From positions 62,001 through 126,000 of the forward strand of contig CAUEEP010000880.1 of NCBI GenBank assembly GCA_958450365.1: a stretch of 64,000 nucleotides of DNA, given 5' to 3'. Origin of the DNA: Mesorhabditis belari. Its lineage: Eukaryota; Nematoda; Chromadorea; Rhabditida; Rhabditidae. This document shows positions 10,233-21,938 of the stretch, in pieces. Within the stretch, counting starts at the first letter, position 1, and every line of letters starts with the position of its first letter. Below the pieces are notes generated by a model. The model did not search any database. It saw only the letters and a list, made by a program, of their open reading frames with translations, and had not been told where the DNA came from. The position numbers and the translations under genes were made by a program.

Positions 10233-10771
10233 TTAGGTTGTCCAATAAGTAATGCGTGTTACTTATTTCGAAACTATTGCGAAATCGCTTCGAGCAAATA
10301 TATGCTCTTTTTAATCATCAGCATCTTGTGTTTATTTTTATATATTATTTTATTCATTTGCCTTTGTTTTATAATAGATATGTTGCTTTGCAGATGAAAG
10401 ACAAAAAGTTTGTTGTCCGCGCATCAATGCTGTATGATTTCAAACGAGGTAAAACTGCAGCGGATTGCCATCGAACTATCTGTGCCGCATTTGGAGAGGA
10501 TTCAATTTCAATCAGCCAGTGCCAGCGCTGGTTTAAACGATTTGCGGACGGAAACGAGTCGTTAGAGGACGAGGAACGCGCTGGAAGGCTGGAATTTCTT
10601 CTCATCGAAACCAGCTTCATTTTATTATGACGGACTTCACTCTTTGCTCGGCGATGGAGAAATGTTGTTGATTGTTGTGGAGAATATATCGATTAATAGA
10701 GTTCTCTTTTGTTAATTTTGTGATATTTTGAAAATCGTGTCAAAACACGCATTACTTATTGGACAACCTAA
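10233..10771 (+). mobile_element. Mariner deletion derivative nested in the Tc1-like element
   Basis: Inverted ends TTAGGTTGTCCAATAAGTAA with TA duplications. The inside keeps the transposase start (MKDKKFVVRASMLYDFKRGK, then SISISQCQRWFKRFADG, about 10394-10590). After a large deletion comes the usual C-terminal end (GEYID, about 10690). It inserted 18 bp inside the left terminal repeat of the older Tc1-like element. Another fragment of the same family lies at 40643-40842. Confidence 0.9.
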
Positions 10772-10856
10772 TATTTTCCCATTGCCATCCAAAAGTTTCT
10801 TTCGTACGAAAATCTTGCAAAATAACGATATTCCCAAAAAGTGTAGGGTATTTTGC

Positions 10857-11064
10857 TTACCGATAATACTCTACTTTATAAGTTGTGATTGGTCGTCGGC
10901 CACTCTTGAGGCCTCGATGAAGGTTTCGGTCGACTTTTGATTGAGAAAGAATGCGGCGCACCGTCCTTATCGAGCAATTGATGAGGTTGGCCATATCCTT
11001 TCCCCGCATCCCATTTTCCTGGGCCTTGGCGATTCGGAGTGTCAAGGTTTTTCTTGCCAGCCAT
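10857..11064 (-). pseudogene. Tc1-type transposase N-terminus (helix-turn-helix) remnant
   Basis: The minus strand encodes RIAKAQENGMRGKDMANLIN followed by CSIRTVRRILSQSKVD and SGRRPIT, the paired-like helix-turn-helix and GRP-type linker of Tc1 transposases. The ATG (MAGKK) is one frame off from this domain. No DDE catalytic region exists. Confidence 0.75.
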
Positions 11065-11361
11065 CTAAATAATAAAATAAAATACATTTAATGTTCATAG
11101 AACGCGAAAATAAAAGGAATAATCAAGGGAAACATCAATGGGACATTACTTTTGTGGAGCTATTTGTTAAGTAACTTATTGTTTTTGTTTTATACTTTAA
11201 TTTTTCTGCAATGTATACGGATAAATCTTATAATCTTGAAAAGTAGAGTATTATGGGTAAGCAAAATACCCTACACTTTTTGGGAATATCGTTATTTTGC
11301 AAGATTTTCGTACGAAAGAAACTTTTGGATGGCAATCGGACAATACATTTGTGGACCACTG

Positions 11362-11926
11362 TATGCTCGATTTTTACGCAAAAAGCTTGAATCTAATCGG
11401 TTAGTTTGATCTCCAATTGATAATATTGATAATATTGATAATATTGATAATAATAAACCATTTAATCAATTTTATTTCACAAAAAACACCATGCACAAGC
11501 CTGAAAACACTATTAAAAGTTGAAAGATTTGCGCAAAAAAAAAAATGAATAGATTAGCGATGAGATCAGAAAAAGCGGGTAATGTTGGAGGGGTTGAGCA
11601 AACAAAAAAAATGGAAAAATCTCACGAAAAAAGACCCACTCGTTTGTTGTGACACAATGATACAAATAGAATGCTCAAAAAAATCACAGAAAATCGACCA
11701 AAAGCAAGGATAAAGCTTAGATGACGAGTCTACGCAATACGATGAACACTTGGAAATAGGTTCTATTCAGTAAAGACCATCCTGGAACGCAGTGGACTCA
11801 AAATTGGGTAAATGAACCGGCTTGATTAATGAAAAAAAAATACAACTTTTTAAAAGTTTTTCAAGTCCAAATACCTTCGTGCGTTCCAGGATTCACTTTT
11901 CTTTCATAAAATTTCGAATTCTTCAT
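11362..11926. other. 3' flank of the kinase gene, no gene seen
   Basis: Contains a GATAATATT microsatellite (about 11418-11450) and one copy of the TTGGGTAAATGAACCGG motif (11804-11820) that also forms an array in a kinase intron. Confidence 0.6.
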
Positions 11927-14900
11927 TTAATCGTAGAAATTGGAGCACCGATCGACGGCGTGTTTCCATTTGCGGAACGTTGCCAGCAGAGTTTCCCGCA
12001 TTTTCGGGTCGGGTTGGAAAACTTTCTCGACGCCGATCTTTGCCTCGATCTCGTCCTCAGTCCAGAGACCTGGAAAGGGAGTGATAAGGTTTTGAAAGTT
12101 GATTTGGGAGCTGATAGCTTATTATTAGGTTGTTCAGCGGCTTGGCCTGGACTGGACTTACGAGGCTGAGTTTAAGCCTAAGCCTAAATCTGAGTCTGGA
12201 TCTGGATCTGGATCTAGATCTAGATAGAGTGGGAAGCTGATAGCTTATTATGAGGTTGTTTAGCGGGGTCTGGACCTGGCCTGGACTGGACTTACGAGGC
12301 TGAGCCTAAGCCTAAGCCTAAGCCTTAGCCTAAATCTGAGTCTGGATCTAGATCTAGATCTAGATCTAGACCTAGGCCTAGATTTGCTTTTAAATGAACT
12401 TGGACCTGACATCTGGTATCATATTGGAGCTGGTACCTGGAACCTGATCTAGTATCAGACTGGTATCCAGTTTAGAATATCAGACTGACATCAGACTGAC
12501 ATCAGTCTGATATCCAGCCATAGAAATTGCCTATTCTAATGTATGGTTTAATTCTAATTCTATTCTAATGTATAGCCTTCAAAATAGTCATTTTAAGCAC
12601 ACTTTTATACATTTCAGACTAAATGATTGAAATTCTAAACAATGAAATGATTCAGGGAACGCGTTTAAAGCATTCATTCCTCCTCACCTTGCATCAAGCC
12701 GGTCATCAAGGCGACTCCTTTACTGGCGGCCGTTCCTCCCTCGGTTACCCTTTCCATCGGAAGGTTGAGTAATGAAGACACACATTGACAAACGAAATCG
12801 TTATTCGCCACTCCGCCGCAGATTCTGGAATTGAAAATAGGAGTTAATAATGTGTATTTTTTATACCTTAAAAAGAGTTACCTTAAAAAGACAACTATCA
12901 AAGGCTAAATTTCGGATTTCGAGTGTCTTTTCCTTTTTTTGTTTAAAAATCTCTAATCTGGATAGCATTGGATCGATCGAGAACAAGAATTTAACTTTAA
13001 ATGCTATTTTTAATTATCCATCGTTTAGAAATTGAGTTTTACCAAGTTTTACCTGACTCTTGGCGGCACTTTGAAACCGAATTCCTCGCTCATCGCCGAC
13101 CAAATCTGATAGACGCGGAAAGCGATTGCTTCGAGGATAGCCCGAACCTGGAAATTTGCGAAATAACATGATTTTAGCTTGAAATTTATCCAACTATTTG
13201 GTAAAATTCAAAATTTTAAGCTAAAAATCAATTTGTTTCTCAAAACTCTTTGAAAAAACGAGCTTAAACTTCGGCAATTTTGCTTTTTCTTTCATTCTCC
13301 AGTCTTAAATCACAATTTTAGCTTATTTCTCAGAAAATTTCATACATTTTATCCATTTTATCTATTTCCGGTCTTTTTTTACCATTCCAGGGTCACTAAC
13401 TAATCCACTACAAGCCAGGGAAATCCCTATAATCTTTAGAGATCACTCTTTAGAGCTTCAGAAGTTTTTTCGGGAATATATGAAATTGCATTAAGCTTGC
13501 GGCATTTGCAGAAATCTTTTCGTAGAATAAGCTCAACAAATTCTTTCAGGGAATACTGTGGTTTGGCTTTTTGATTCAGTTAGCCCCCTCTAGAGTACGG
13601 GAGACGAAGAGTTAACTCCCTATAGAGCAATGGAGATGTAGTGCCTCGTGGTGTAATGGTTAGCACAGTTGACTAGTAAGCGAAAGGTCGCGGGTTCGAT
13701 TCCCCGCGGCGACCAAGTTTTGATTTGCGCTAGAGTTAACCCTTCTAGAGTACGGCAGACCAGGTCTGTCGTGGTGTAGTGGTTAGCACAGTTGCCCGGT
13801 AGGCGAAAGGCCGCGGGTTCGAGTCCCCGCCTAAGCTTTGATCTGCCTAGAGTTAACTCCCTCTAGAATAAACGGAGGATAGGTGGCTCGTAGTGTAATG
13901 GTTGCACCGTTGCCCGGCAGGTGAAAGGTGGCGGGTTCGAGCCCCCAGGCGGCGCACGAGTTTTTGATCTGCCCTATTTTCAACTGTTCTCTGAAATAAT
14001 TTGGCTAAAGAGTGATAAAAAGGCAAAGCTTTTGAAGCGTTGGCTTTTGAAGCTTTGGCTTTTGAAGCCCAGCTTACAATAAGCCCTAAGTAAAGTAGTT
14101 ATTTAGTTTTCATTTTTGAATTTTCCAATCCAATCTTTACCATTTGCTCTTTCGTGGTTTTCGGTCTCAGCCCGAGAAAACCACAACAAGCGTTGTCGTC
14201 ATTGATCGGCGTTTGGAGGCCTGTAAATGAGGGAAATGAATGATTTGAATAGAAAATTGTTTTTCAATGATTTCTCTAAGTATTCTAAATGTCCTGAACC
14301 TTTTTTGGGAACTAGTTTTTCTTACTTAACAGATTGGACCTTGTTTCTTGTGAGTTGGGGTAATTGATCTAAAAAATTTTCCCCAATTTAGCCAAAGTTG
14401 CAGTCTTTTCCACATGAAGTGACATCCAGAATCACCAAATTTCCCTTTCCAAGCAAAATTTCGAAAAGTTTTGAGTCTAGTTTTCCTTCTCAGAGTTGAA
14501 TTCGTTTTGTTTTCGATGTGAGAGCGCAAAAACCCGAACAAAAACCCGAAAATCGCCTTGTTTACGCATTTTTCATCGAATTTTCTCGTTTTTCTCTATT
14601 TTTTATTCGAAATTTGTACAAATCCAACTAGAAAAAAGATTGGCAATCTCGAAATGTACAAATCACGTTTTTCCTTTTCCCCAAAAAGCACTCAAAAGTC
14701 AGAAAAAGGGGGAAAGAAGGAAAAGAAAGAAAAATGAAAAGAAAAAAAGGAAACAAATCTACTTTCCCATTAGAAAATCCCAATTAAGCCAAAAAAAAAA
14801 AAGCCGAAAAGAAAAGTGTACTCGGTGTTTTCTTTGCAAAAATTTTAAGCAAAAATCATTATTTCTGTACCTGGACTGCTACTGGTTCACTCCAAAACGG

Positions 14901-17900
14901 GAAAACAAACGGGAAAAGGGGGAAAAACTATAGTTGATCGCTTAAAATCTGCTAATAACGAGAAAATGTTTTATTTTGAATTTTCTAGGCAAAGAAAAAA
15001 TTTTCTAGGCAATTTCCGGTCGAAAAGAACACAGAAAAGCAGAAATTTTTGGCTTTTGAGGACAATAAAGCCTTCGACAGAAAGTTCCACAGAAAGCCTT
15101 CCACAGCCTTCGACAGAAAGCTTTCGAGTCCGAAAATAGAAACGTTTTCGCTTTGAAATGTGTACAAATCGTGTTCTAGAGGGCATCTCTCTATAGAAAT
15201 CTCTTCTGGAGTGCAAATTGGGCTCAAATTTTGCCTCAAATCCCATCAAAACGGCACAGAATGCTACAAAATGCTCAGAATTGTATTGGGAAACTTTTCT
15301 AGCTTAAAAGCTAATGCCTATTTCTTTTAAACTCTTTAAACCGATCTTTTGGAGTGCACTTGTCAATTTGGAGTTAAATTTAGGCTCAAATTTTGCCTTC
15401 AAATCCCATCAAAACGGCACAGAATGCTGCAAAATCAGCAAAATGCTCAGAATTGCATTGGGAAACTTTTCTAGCTTAAAAGCTATGGCCTATTCCTTTA
15501 AAATTTATAAAGCCCATCTCCTGGAGTGCACTTGTCAATTTAGAGTTAAATTTGGGCTCAAATTCCATCACCTTTCGGGTAACAAAGCGGCGCAGAATGC
15601 TCAGAATTGTATTGGGAAACTTTTCTCGCTCAAACGCCAACCCCTATTCCTTTTAAATTCTTAAAACCCATCTCCTGGAGTACACTTGTTAATTTGGGGT
15701 TAAATTTAGGCTCAAATTTTGCCTTTAAATCTCTCACCTCCGAAAGCTGGGACAAAGTAGACGCCAGGGTTGTGAGTGGATTCAGCCATCGCTGACGTCT
15801 TCGTCACATCATCAAAGAGGCCAGCTGATCTGGAATTAACGGATTTTAGTGGAAATTGTCTTTTTCGACTATTTAGCCCTAAATTTGAGGAAACATATCA
15901 AAGTTTTGACTGAAGAAAGCTTCAACTTCAACTCCAACACCGAAATTTCACTTCCCTATGCTCAAGAACGAGTTTTTAAGCGTAGATTTGCAAATAAAAA
16001 GGTCAAATATTAAATTCTATGTTAATTTTTTGAAAATTCTATGCAAATTTATTGAAAATTCGTTGCAAATTCTATTGGGTTGTCCAGTTATGAATGCGCG
16101 TTTTTACTATTTTGCAAATTTCTCAGGATATCGAACAGATTTATATGAGTGTTATATATCATTCGAAAGCTGAAGATCTCCTCTACATTTTGATATAAAA
16201 AGTTTTTGAATTCATGCAACTTTTTGGGAAATTGACTGCACAAAGTGCGAGGTCGTTTTCGAAAAAAAAACCCATTCCAGCTTAGCTATTCCTCAAGTTT
16301 TATGGTGTAAAATAACCGCCCAGAAAAGAAAAGAAAAGTAAAGAATTGCTCTGAAATTGTTATATTTCAAAAAAAGTTATATTGAAATATCTATTGACCA
16401 AACATCAAACGGTTAACTCAATTTGAGCGGAGCCAAAACTTGATCCAAAGACACCCTTCCATTTTTTTGCCCACCTCTTCTTCTGTGCAGTCAATGTGCC
16501 CAAAAGCTGAATAAATTCAAAAACTTTTTATATCAAAATGTAGAGGAGATCTTCAGCTTTCGAATAATACTCATATAAATCTTTTTCTTGATTTCGGTAT
16601 CTTGAGAAATTTACAAAATAGTAAAAAACGCGCATTCATAACTGGACAACCCAATATGCAAATTTCCTTTCAAAAACCCACTGTGCCCAGCCGAGCAAAA
16701 CCGCCGTGTCGTGATCGTTTCCCTCAGCAATATAGGTGTTTTTACCGTTCAACCGCCAACCGACAAGTGGATACGTGCCTGGAATGGAAATTTAGACAAA
16801 ATATTCTATCTTTTAAAAGAATTTCAACGATTTTCTTGAAAAATTTCATTTTTTCCGTCTCTTTTGAGTTTTCTGTCCGCTTTTTTGCCTTTTAAACTAT
16901 ATTTTTGGATTGAATAGCTTTTTGAAACCCAATTATTTTGCTGTACTTGCTGTCTTTTTCAATAACTGCACTCTTGAGTTTCCCAAAATAGCTCTAGGAG
17001 TAGGCTCTAGAGTTGCGCAAAGGTGAATAAATCTATATCTACGTGAATATCTATCAATCGCTGCTGCAAATCCCGCTGTGAGATCCAGGAAAAGTCATGC
17101 GATTGAGAAAAATCCCCCGAATCGACGATATGAGTTCATCAATCAAGTCATGGACGATTCAGCGCAAGCCCGGAAATCGGTCACACCCAAGCCATTTTTG
17201 GAAAGCTTTCCTTCTTTCCTGTTCTCTTTTCCTGTCCTTTTTTCTTCTTTGGGAAACCCGCCGACTTTATGGAGACTTTTTTTTTGCGGAGATCTGTGCA
17301 TTGTGATTGAAAGAGATTGAAGGAACGGTTGGATGAGAGTGGGAAAATTTGGGGTGATTGGGAATTGGAGAGGCTGGGGCAAAGGTCAATTTGTTTTTGT
17401 GTTTGAACAGAATGCATGAGTAAATGAACCGGAAATCATTCGTTTTTTTTGCTTAAAACTAGCCTGAATGAATCGGTTGCTTTAAAGCTTTAAAAGTTGG
17501 GTAAATGAACCGGTAGAGAGTTGGGCAAATGAACCGGTAGAGAGTTGGGCAAATGAATCTGGAAAGTTGGGTAAATGAACCGGGGAAAGTTGGGTAAATG
17601 AACCGGGGAAAGTTAGGTAACTGAACCGGGAAAAGTTGGGTAAATGAACCGGTAGAGAGTTGGGTAAATGAACCAGAGAAAGTTGGGAAAATGAACCCGT
17701 AGAGAGTTGGGTAAATGAACCAGGGAAAGTTGGGTAAATGAACCGGTAGAGAGTTGGGTAAATGAACCAGGGAAAGTTAGGCCAAGATTGCTTGCGTTAG
17801 CCTTGAAAATTCGTCTAAATTCAAGCGATCAAAAGAACCTTGTTAACTGGTTTTACCATCTAATTCTTCCAATTGGGTTCCAACCATTTTCTTGACTCTC

Positions 17901-20900
17901 AGCTCTTGACTTTCTTGATTTTTGCTCTGCTCAGCCCTGCTTGAGAATTAGGTAAATGAAGTGATGACTTTGGGTGACTTTGGGTAACTCTTGCGAACTT
18001 TTTCCTGTCATTCCCCGCTCAATTCACCTGCTCAATTCACCGACCGCTTGATCTCCTATTCACCGATCCAACTACAGTCTTGTCCTGCAATCTCCAATCT
18101 CCAACCCTTCCAATCATGTTCACAAACAGACACCACAGATCTCATTCATTTCTTGGATGATCCGCCCCGGTCATACTTGGTGTCTTTTCTCACTTTTCCT
18201 CTTCATTTCATCCCAAACTAGAGTCTCTGTTTCGTCTCTGATTTGAGTTGACCTTCATGAGATCCAAATCCTTTCAAAAAGACCTTCCAAAGAATCCCGT
18301 TTACCTCAAAAAAAAAACACATGATTTATCTGTCTTTTAATCAATTGATTCCATTTTTACACTTCTTTTTAAAGACTGGTTTTGCTGTGTTGACGAAATT
18401 CTAGGCAAAGAAAAACGAAAAAAACGATGCGTAGAGAGTTTTCGGTAAATACGGAGTACAATTAGTTCAAATTTGAAAGATTTCATTGAAAGAAACCTGG
18501 GAATTGGATCGCATTTAGACTTTGAGTAAATTTATGGGCCAAGGAGTTGTCTAGAGCCTTAAAAACCCTTGCAAAGTTTTTCCTGGAGGTCACTGTAGGC
18601 TTTGAGAACCTTTTTTCAGTCAGTTTCAAACTGGGAAAAACATGGGAATTGGATCGCGTTTAGACTTTGAGTAAATTTATGGATCAAGGTGTTGTCTAGA
18701 GCCTTAAAAACCTTTGCAAAGTTTTTCCTGGAGGTCACTGTAGGCTTTAAGAACCATTTTGCAGTCAGTTTTCAACTTTCACTCACCACTCATCGAGGCA
18801 TGCGGCGTGGAGCCGGTGTTGAGGTCGACGAAGGTGCCGGTTCCAAGGGAGATCTTCACGTCACCCTTGCGCACCCCGCCGACACCGTAAAGGGCAGCTT
18901 GTTGATCGGCTAGCTGAAAAAAAAGGGTTTATCGGATTCTTGCTCCAATCCAGGTGCTGGATTGGAGATTGGCAGAGTTTGGCCAGATTGGAGGCCGACC
19001 CCAAGTTCCTCCCAATGCTCAAAACCACGATTCTAACTTTTTCATCTTCTCTTGTGACATCCAGATAAGCCAAATATTCTCCAAAATTTCCCGTAAACCC
19101 ACCAAACAGTGCACATTGATCGGATGTCCGAAGAATTTCGTGTCCACTTTGAGAAAAGGCTCCCTTTTCGCTGATTCGCACAACGGATTGAGGAGTTTCG
19201 TCGGGAAGCCGATTAATTTCAAGATCATGAAGTTATAGTCAGCCTGGGGAATCAGGATAGATTCAGGATATGATTTTAAAACTTACAATGAATGGATCGT
19301 ACATTCCTGTTGATGACGTATTGCCTGTCTCCGATAAAAGCACTTTTCCTTCGCTTAATTTCCACAACAACCACGACTCGATACAGCCAAAGCCCAACCG
19401 GTTGAGTCTGGCTAATTCTTGAGCCTTGTCACTCTGGAATTGGATGGTTGGATAGCGAAGTGTGGCCTAATTGAGTTACCTCTTCAATTGTGACCATTAA
19501 ACGATGCGAAACGAGTCCACCGATGAATTTGAAGATTTGCGCGGCTTTGTACCGGGGTTTACGCGTCAATTTGTAAAGCAAACCACCGACGATATTCATT
19601 CCCTGAAAGAATTTGGATAAATGAATCGCCGGCTGAGTTGGGAAACGGATTTGCTATTTGGATTCGATTCTAGAATCTCAGAGTTGAGCAAAATGAATCA
19701 GTGAAACTAGTTTAAGCCAAGTTGGGTAAATGAACCGATAAACGAGCATTTAGCTGAGCGCAGATTGGTAAATAAACCAATTGAACCCGATGAAACTCAA
19801 GGAAACTCGAGAAAAAATGAACTCGACTCGTCGGCTCTCAAAGGTTGCGTAAATGAACCAGGATAAGGCCAGGATTGAGTAAATGAATGAATTTAGTCAA
19901 TCAGAGCAAGAATGGGAAGCAGACAAGCTCAGCCCAGAATTGGGCAATTAAACGATCAGCTAAAGTCTACCTTGATCGTCCACGATGCATTCCATTCGGC
20001 GCACCTCTTTCGAGCTCTCGTGTCACTCCAAACAACGAATCGAGAGACTGGCTTCAGCGACATTCTGAAGCCGTCACCGATTTGCATTTGAATTGCGTAA
20101 ATTGCGTAAATGAACTCACTTGTCCCACAGAATGAACGAGTTCCTCAAACAGCACAACCCCATCGAGAGTCGGATGTTCTTCTCGTCGGGGACTTTTTCC
20201 ACTGAAAAGTCAATTCGAATCGAGTTTTTACTAGTTACAGTAAGCTTGGAAGGTACAGTAAGCTTTCAAAAACTCACAAACATTCTTGATGACCTGGGTG
20301 AACTGTTGGAACATTCTCTCGGGGTCGATTTCCACCAACATCTCGTCAGTTGCCCCAGCACCGACATCTTGGTTCAACTGAAGAATCGACATGAAAAAAG
20401 TTATTGGAACAGCTAGACTACAGTAAGCTTGCAAGGTACAGTAGGCTTGGAAGGTACAGTAGGTTTGGAAGCTACAGTAGCTTGGAAGGTACAGTAGGCT
20501 TGGAAGGTACAATAGCCCTGGAAGCTACAGTAGGCTTGGAAGGTAGAGTAGGTTTGGAAGCCACAGTAGGCTTGGAAGCCACAGTAGGCTTGGAAGCCAC
20601 AGTAGGCTTGGAAGCCACAGTAGGCTTGGAAGCCACAGTAGCCAGCAAGCTACAGTAACCGGGTCTCCAGTACAGTAATCTACTAGAGTAGCTACAGTAA
20701 CCCACAGTAAACTACAATAATTCTGGCTTCTCCAGTACCCCGACCACTGTACCTATTTCCCACTATGGCTGGCAGGCCTACTGTAGCTATTATAGTAGAT
20801 AAGAGTTAATGAAAAATAGAAAACGACACGTAAACTCTGTTTCCTATTTTGCATCACCGTCCCATAAGACTACAGTAACCCAAAGAAAATCAAGCAACAA

Positions 20901-21938
20901 AGAGGAAAAAGCTGAAGGGGGTGAGTGAACTGAAGAAACGAATAAGAGACACACAACGACCAATCACCGCACACACAACGATAGAATTTCTCTATCGATG
21001 CTGGCTTACATGAGGTTTGGACTTTTTCGAGGGTCTCAGCTTTGGGAGAAGCGGTGGCAAAAGTGAGGGGAGAATATCGGCGGCTGACGGGTTTTTCGGA
21101 CGAGAACGAACCGCTTGCTGAGTACGGGGGTCGAGGCGGAGGATCTCCATCTGGAAATGCACTTGAAGACTTGTTATTGTCGATAATTAGACTTGTTATT
21201 GTACTAGGAGTCTGGGAAAGTACTGTCGATAGTCTGGGAAAGTACGAAAGTACAAAATTGAATGCAAGAGCTATTTGAAAGCTACAGTATTTTACTGCTA
21301 TGCTATTGCAAGGGTTGACAGTTTGCTGGATCATTTCATAGATCCTATTAAAGCTGAAAACTCGTCACGTCAAGCTCCTAGTTTCATTTTTCACTCGTTT
21401 ACCGTATCCTGAAAGGCTAAGGTACAGTAAGCTATTCAAAATGCACTTCTATCTTCACTTTTCGTCATCTCATCCTTGAAAATCCTTGTCAATACGATAT
21501 TTCATCTTTTCAAGATAACCAAATTCTAGTTTTATTGCTTAAAAGTACCTTCTGGAAGTCACAACATCAAAATATATTCAAAATGCACTTCTATCTTCAT
21601 TTTTAGTCATCAAATTTTTGAAATCCTTGTCAATCCCCGTATTTCATCTTTTCAAGATCACCAAATTCTAGTTTTATTGCTTAAAAGTACGTTCTGGAAG
21701 TCACAACATGAAAAGACTCTCAAAAAGCCTACCGTATCCTTGAGACGAAGGATACGTCATCAAATGGGATACGGTAAGTCTATGAAAGTAAAGTCCAGAT
21801 CAATTACAATCGTTGTTTTCAATCTTTTCAACTTACCGTATCCTGTGAGACGGTCACCAATTGACACCGATCATCGTAAAGACACGCGCGGATTGTCGTC
21901 GTGCCGATGTCCACGGCAATCACATAATTTTTGATCAT
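11927..21938 (-). CDS. FGGY-family carbohydrate kinase, glycerol kinase 5-like
   Basis: Fourteen exons (minus): 21837-21938, 20278-20377, 20120-20201, 19971-20064, 19480-19602, 19287-19433, 19103-19243, 18787-18913, 16682-16778, 15738-15829, 14141-14220, 13053-13147, 12688-12824, 11927-12069. They total 1560 nt and join in phase to 519 residues, the family's usual size. FGGY kinases phosphorylate a sugar or polyol with ATP. Visible motifs: N-terminal phosphate loop AVDIGTTTIRACLYD (8-22), FVVWSDTRARK, LADQQAALYG (264-273), the ATP-binding LGTGTFVDLNTG (about 286-297), YPLVGW, YFVPAFGG and CGGVANNDFVCQ (about 430). The N-terminus fits GK5 better than classical glycerol kinase. TTGCAG ends 1 bp before the ATG, suggesting trans-splicing. 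Substrate not proven. Introns are unusually loaded with repeats, but every coding exon is intact. Confidence 0.95.
12105..12370. repeat. ~130-bp tandem duplication with GATCTA runs in the last kinase intron
   Basis: The block with AGCTGATAGCTTATTA, GGCCTGGACTGGACTTACGA and GGATCTAGATCTAGATC appears twice in tandem. It ends in runs of GATCTA and of GCCTAA. Confidence 0.75.
12304..12333. repeat. Interstitial telomere-like repeat (GCCTAA)5
   Basis: Five units of GCCTAA, one with a single change (GCCTTA). This is the complement of TTAGGC, the nematode telomere unit. It lies within the last intron of the kinase. Confidence 0.7.
13620..13975 (+). repeat. Three tandem tRNA-like units (SINE-like), kinase intron
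   Basis: Units at about 13642-13715, 13764-13835 and 13883-13956, spaced about 120 bp. Each has an A-box-like TGGTGTAATGGTTAGCA, a B-box GGGTTCGATTCCCC (or GAGTCCCC) and a 5-bp T stem. The acceptor stems do not pair, and the anticodon loops look only five bases long in units 2 and 3, so these are not functional tRNA genes. The segments between units share TAGAGTTAACTCCCTCTAGA. They resemble tRNA-derived SINE heads amplified in tandem. Confidence 0.65.
15240..15720. repeat. ~170-bp tandem repeat (3 units) in kinase intron 10
   Basis: Units contain ATTGGGAAACTTTTCT, CTCCTGGAGTGCACTTGTCA and GGCTCAAATTTTGCCT. They lie directly downstream of exon 10 in the direction of transcription. Confidence 0.8.
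16075..16654. mobile_element. 580-bp MITE inside kinase intron 9
   Basis: Inverted ends TTGGGTTGTCCAGTTATGAA (about 33 bp) and TA duplications. A second, inner inverted repeat is centred on CTGAAGATCTCCTCTACATT. Its end lies 21 bp from the GTGGGT donor of exon 9 (donor at 16676-16681). No coding sequence seen. Confidence 0.9.
17497..17775. repeat. ~24-bp minisatellite in kinase intron 8
   Basis: About eleven units of GTTGGGTAAATGAACCGG plus a variable spacer (GGAAA or TAGAGA). Single copies of the same motif occur at 11804 and about 19725. Confidence 0.85.
20424..20646. repeat. 18-bp minisatellite in kinase intron 1
   Basis: About twelve units of AGGCTTGGAAGCCACAGT with variants (GGTACAGT, GCTACAGT). 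The CTACAGTA core recurs singly through the intron. Confidence 0.85.

Larger units (their letters stand above)
10215..11361 (-). mobile_element. Tc1-like element with ~120-bp terminal repeats, internally deleted
   Basis: Ends start CAGTGGTCCACAAATGTA in inverted orientation with TA duplications (10213-10214, 11362-11363). The inverted repeats continue for about 120 bp (includes TTTCGTACGAAAATCTTGCA) once the mariner at 10233-10771 is removed from the left arm. Only the N-terminal part of a transposase remains inside, so it is a non-autonomous deletion derivative. Confidence 0.9.

Noticed and set aside
13642..13956. Functional tRNA genes
   Set aside because: A and B boxes are present, but acceptor stems do not pair and anticodon loops are too short, so they are called tRNA-like repeats.
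14496..14933. 145-codon lysine-rich frame on the plus strand
   Set aside because: Lies inside a kinase intron on the opposite strand and is composed of A-rich low-complexity sequence.
20404..20705. Repeat proteins on both strands (VGLEAT / VASKPT)
   Set aside because: 18-bp minisatellite within kinase intron 1.
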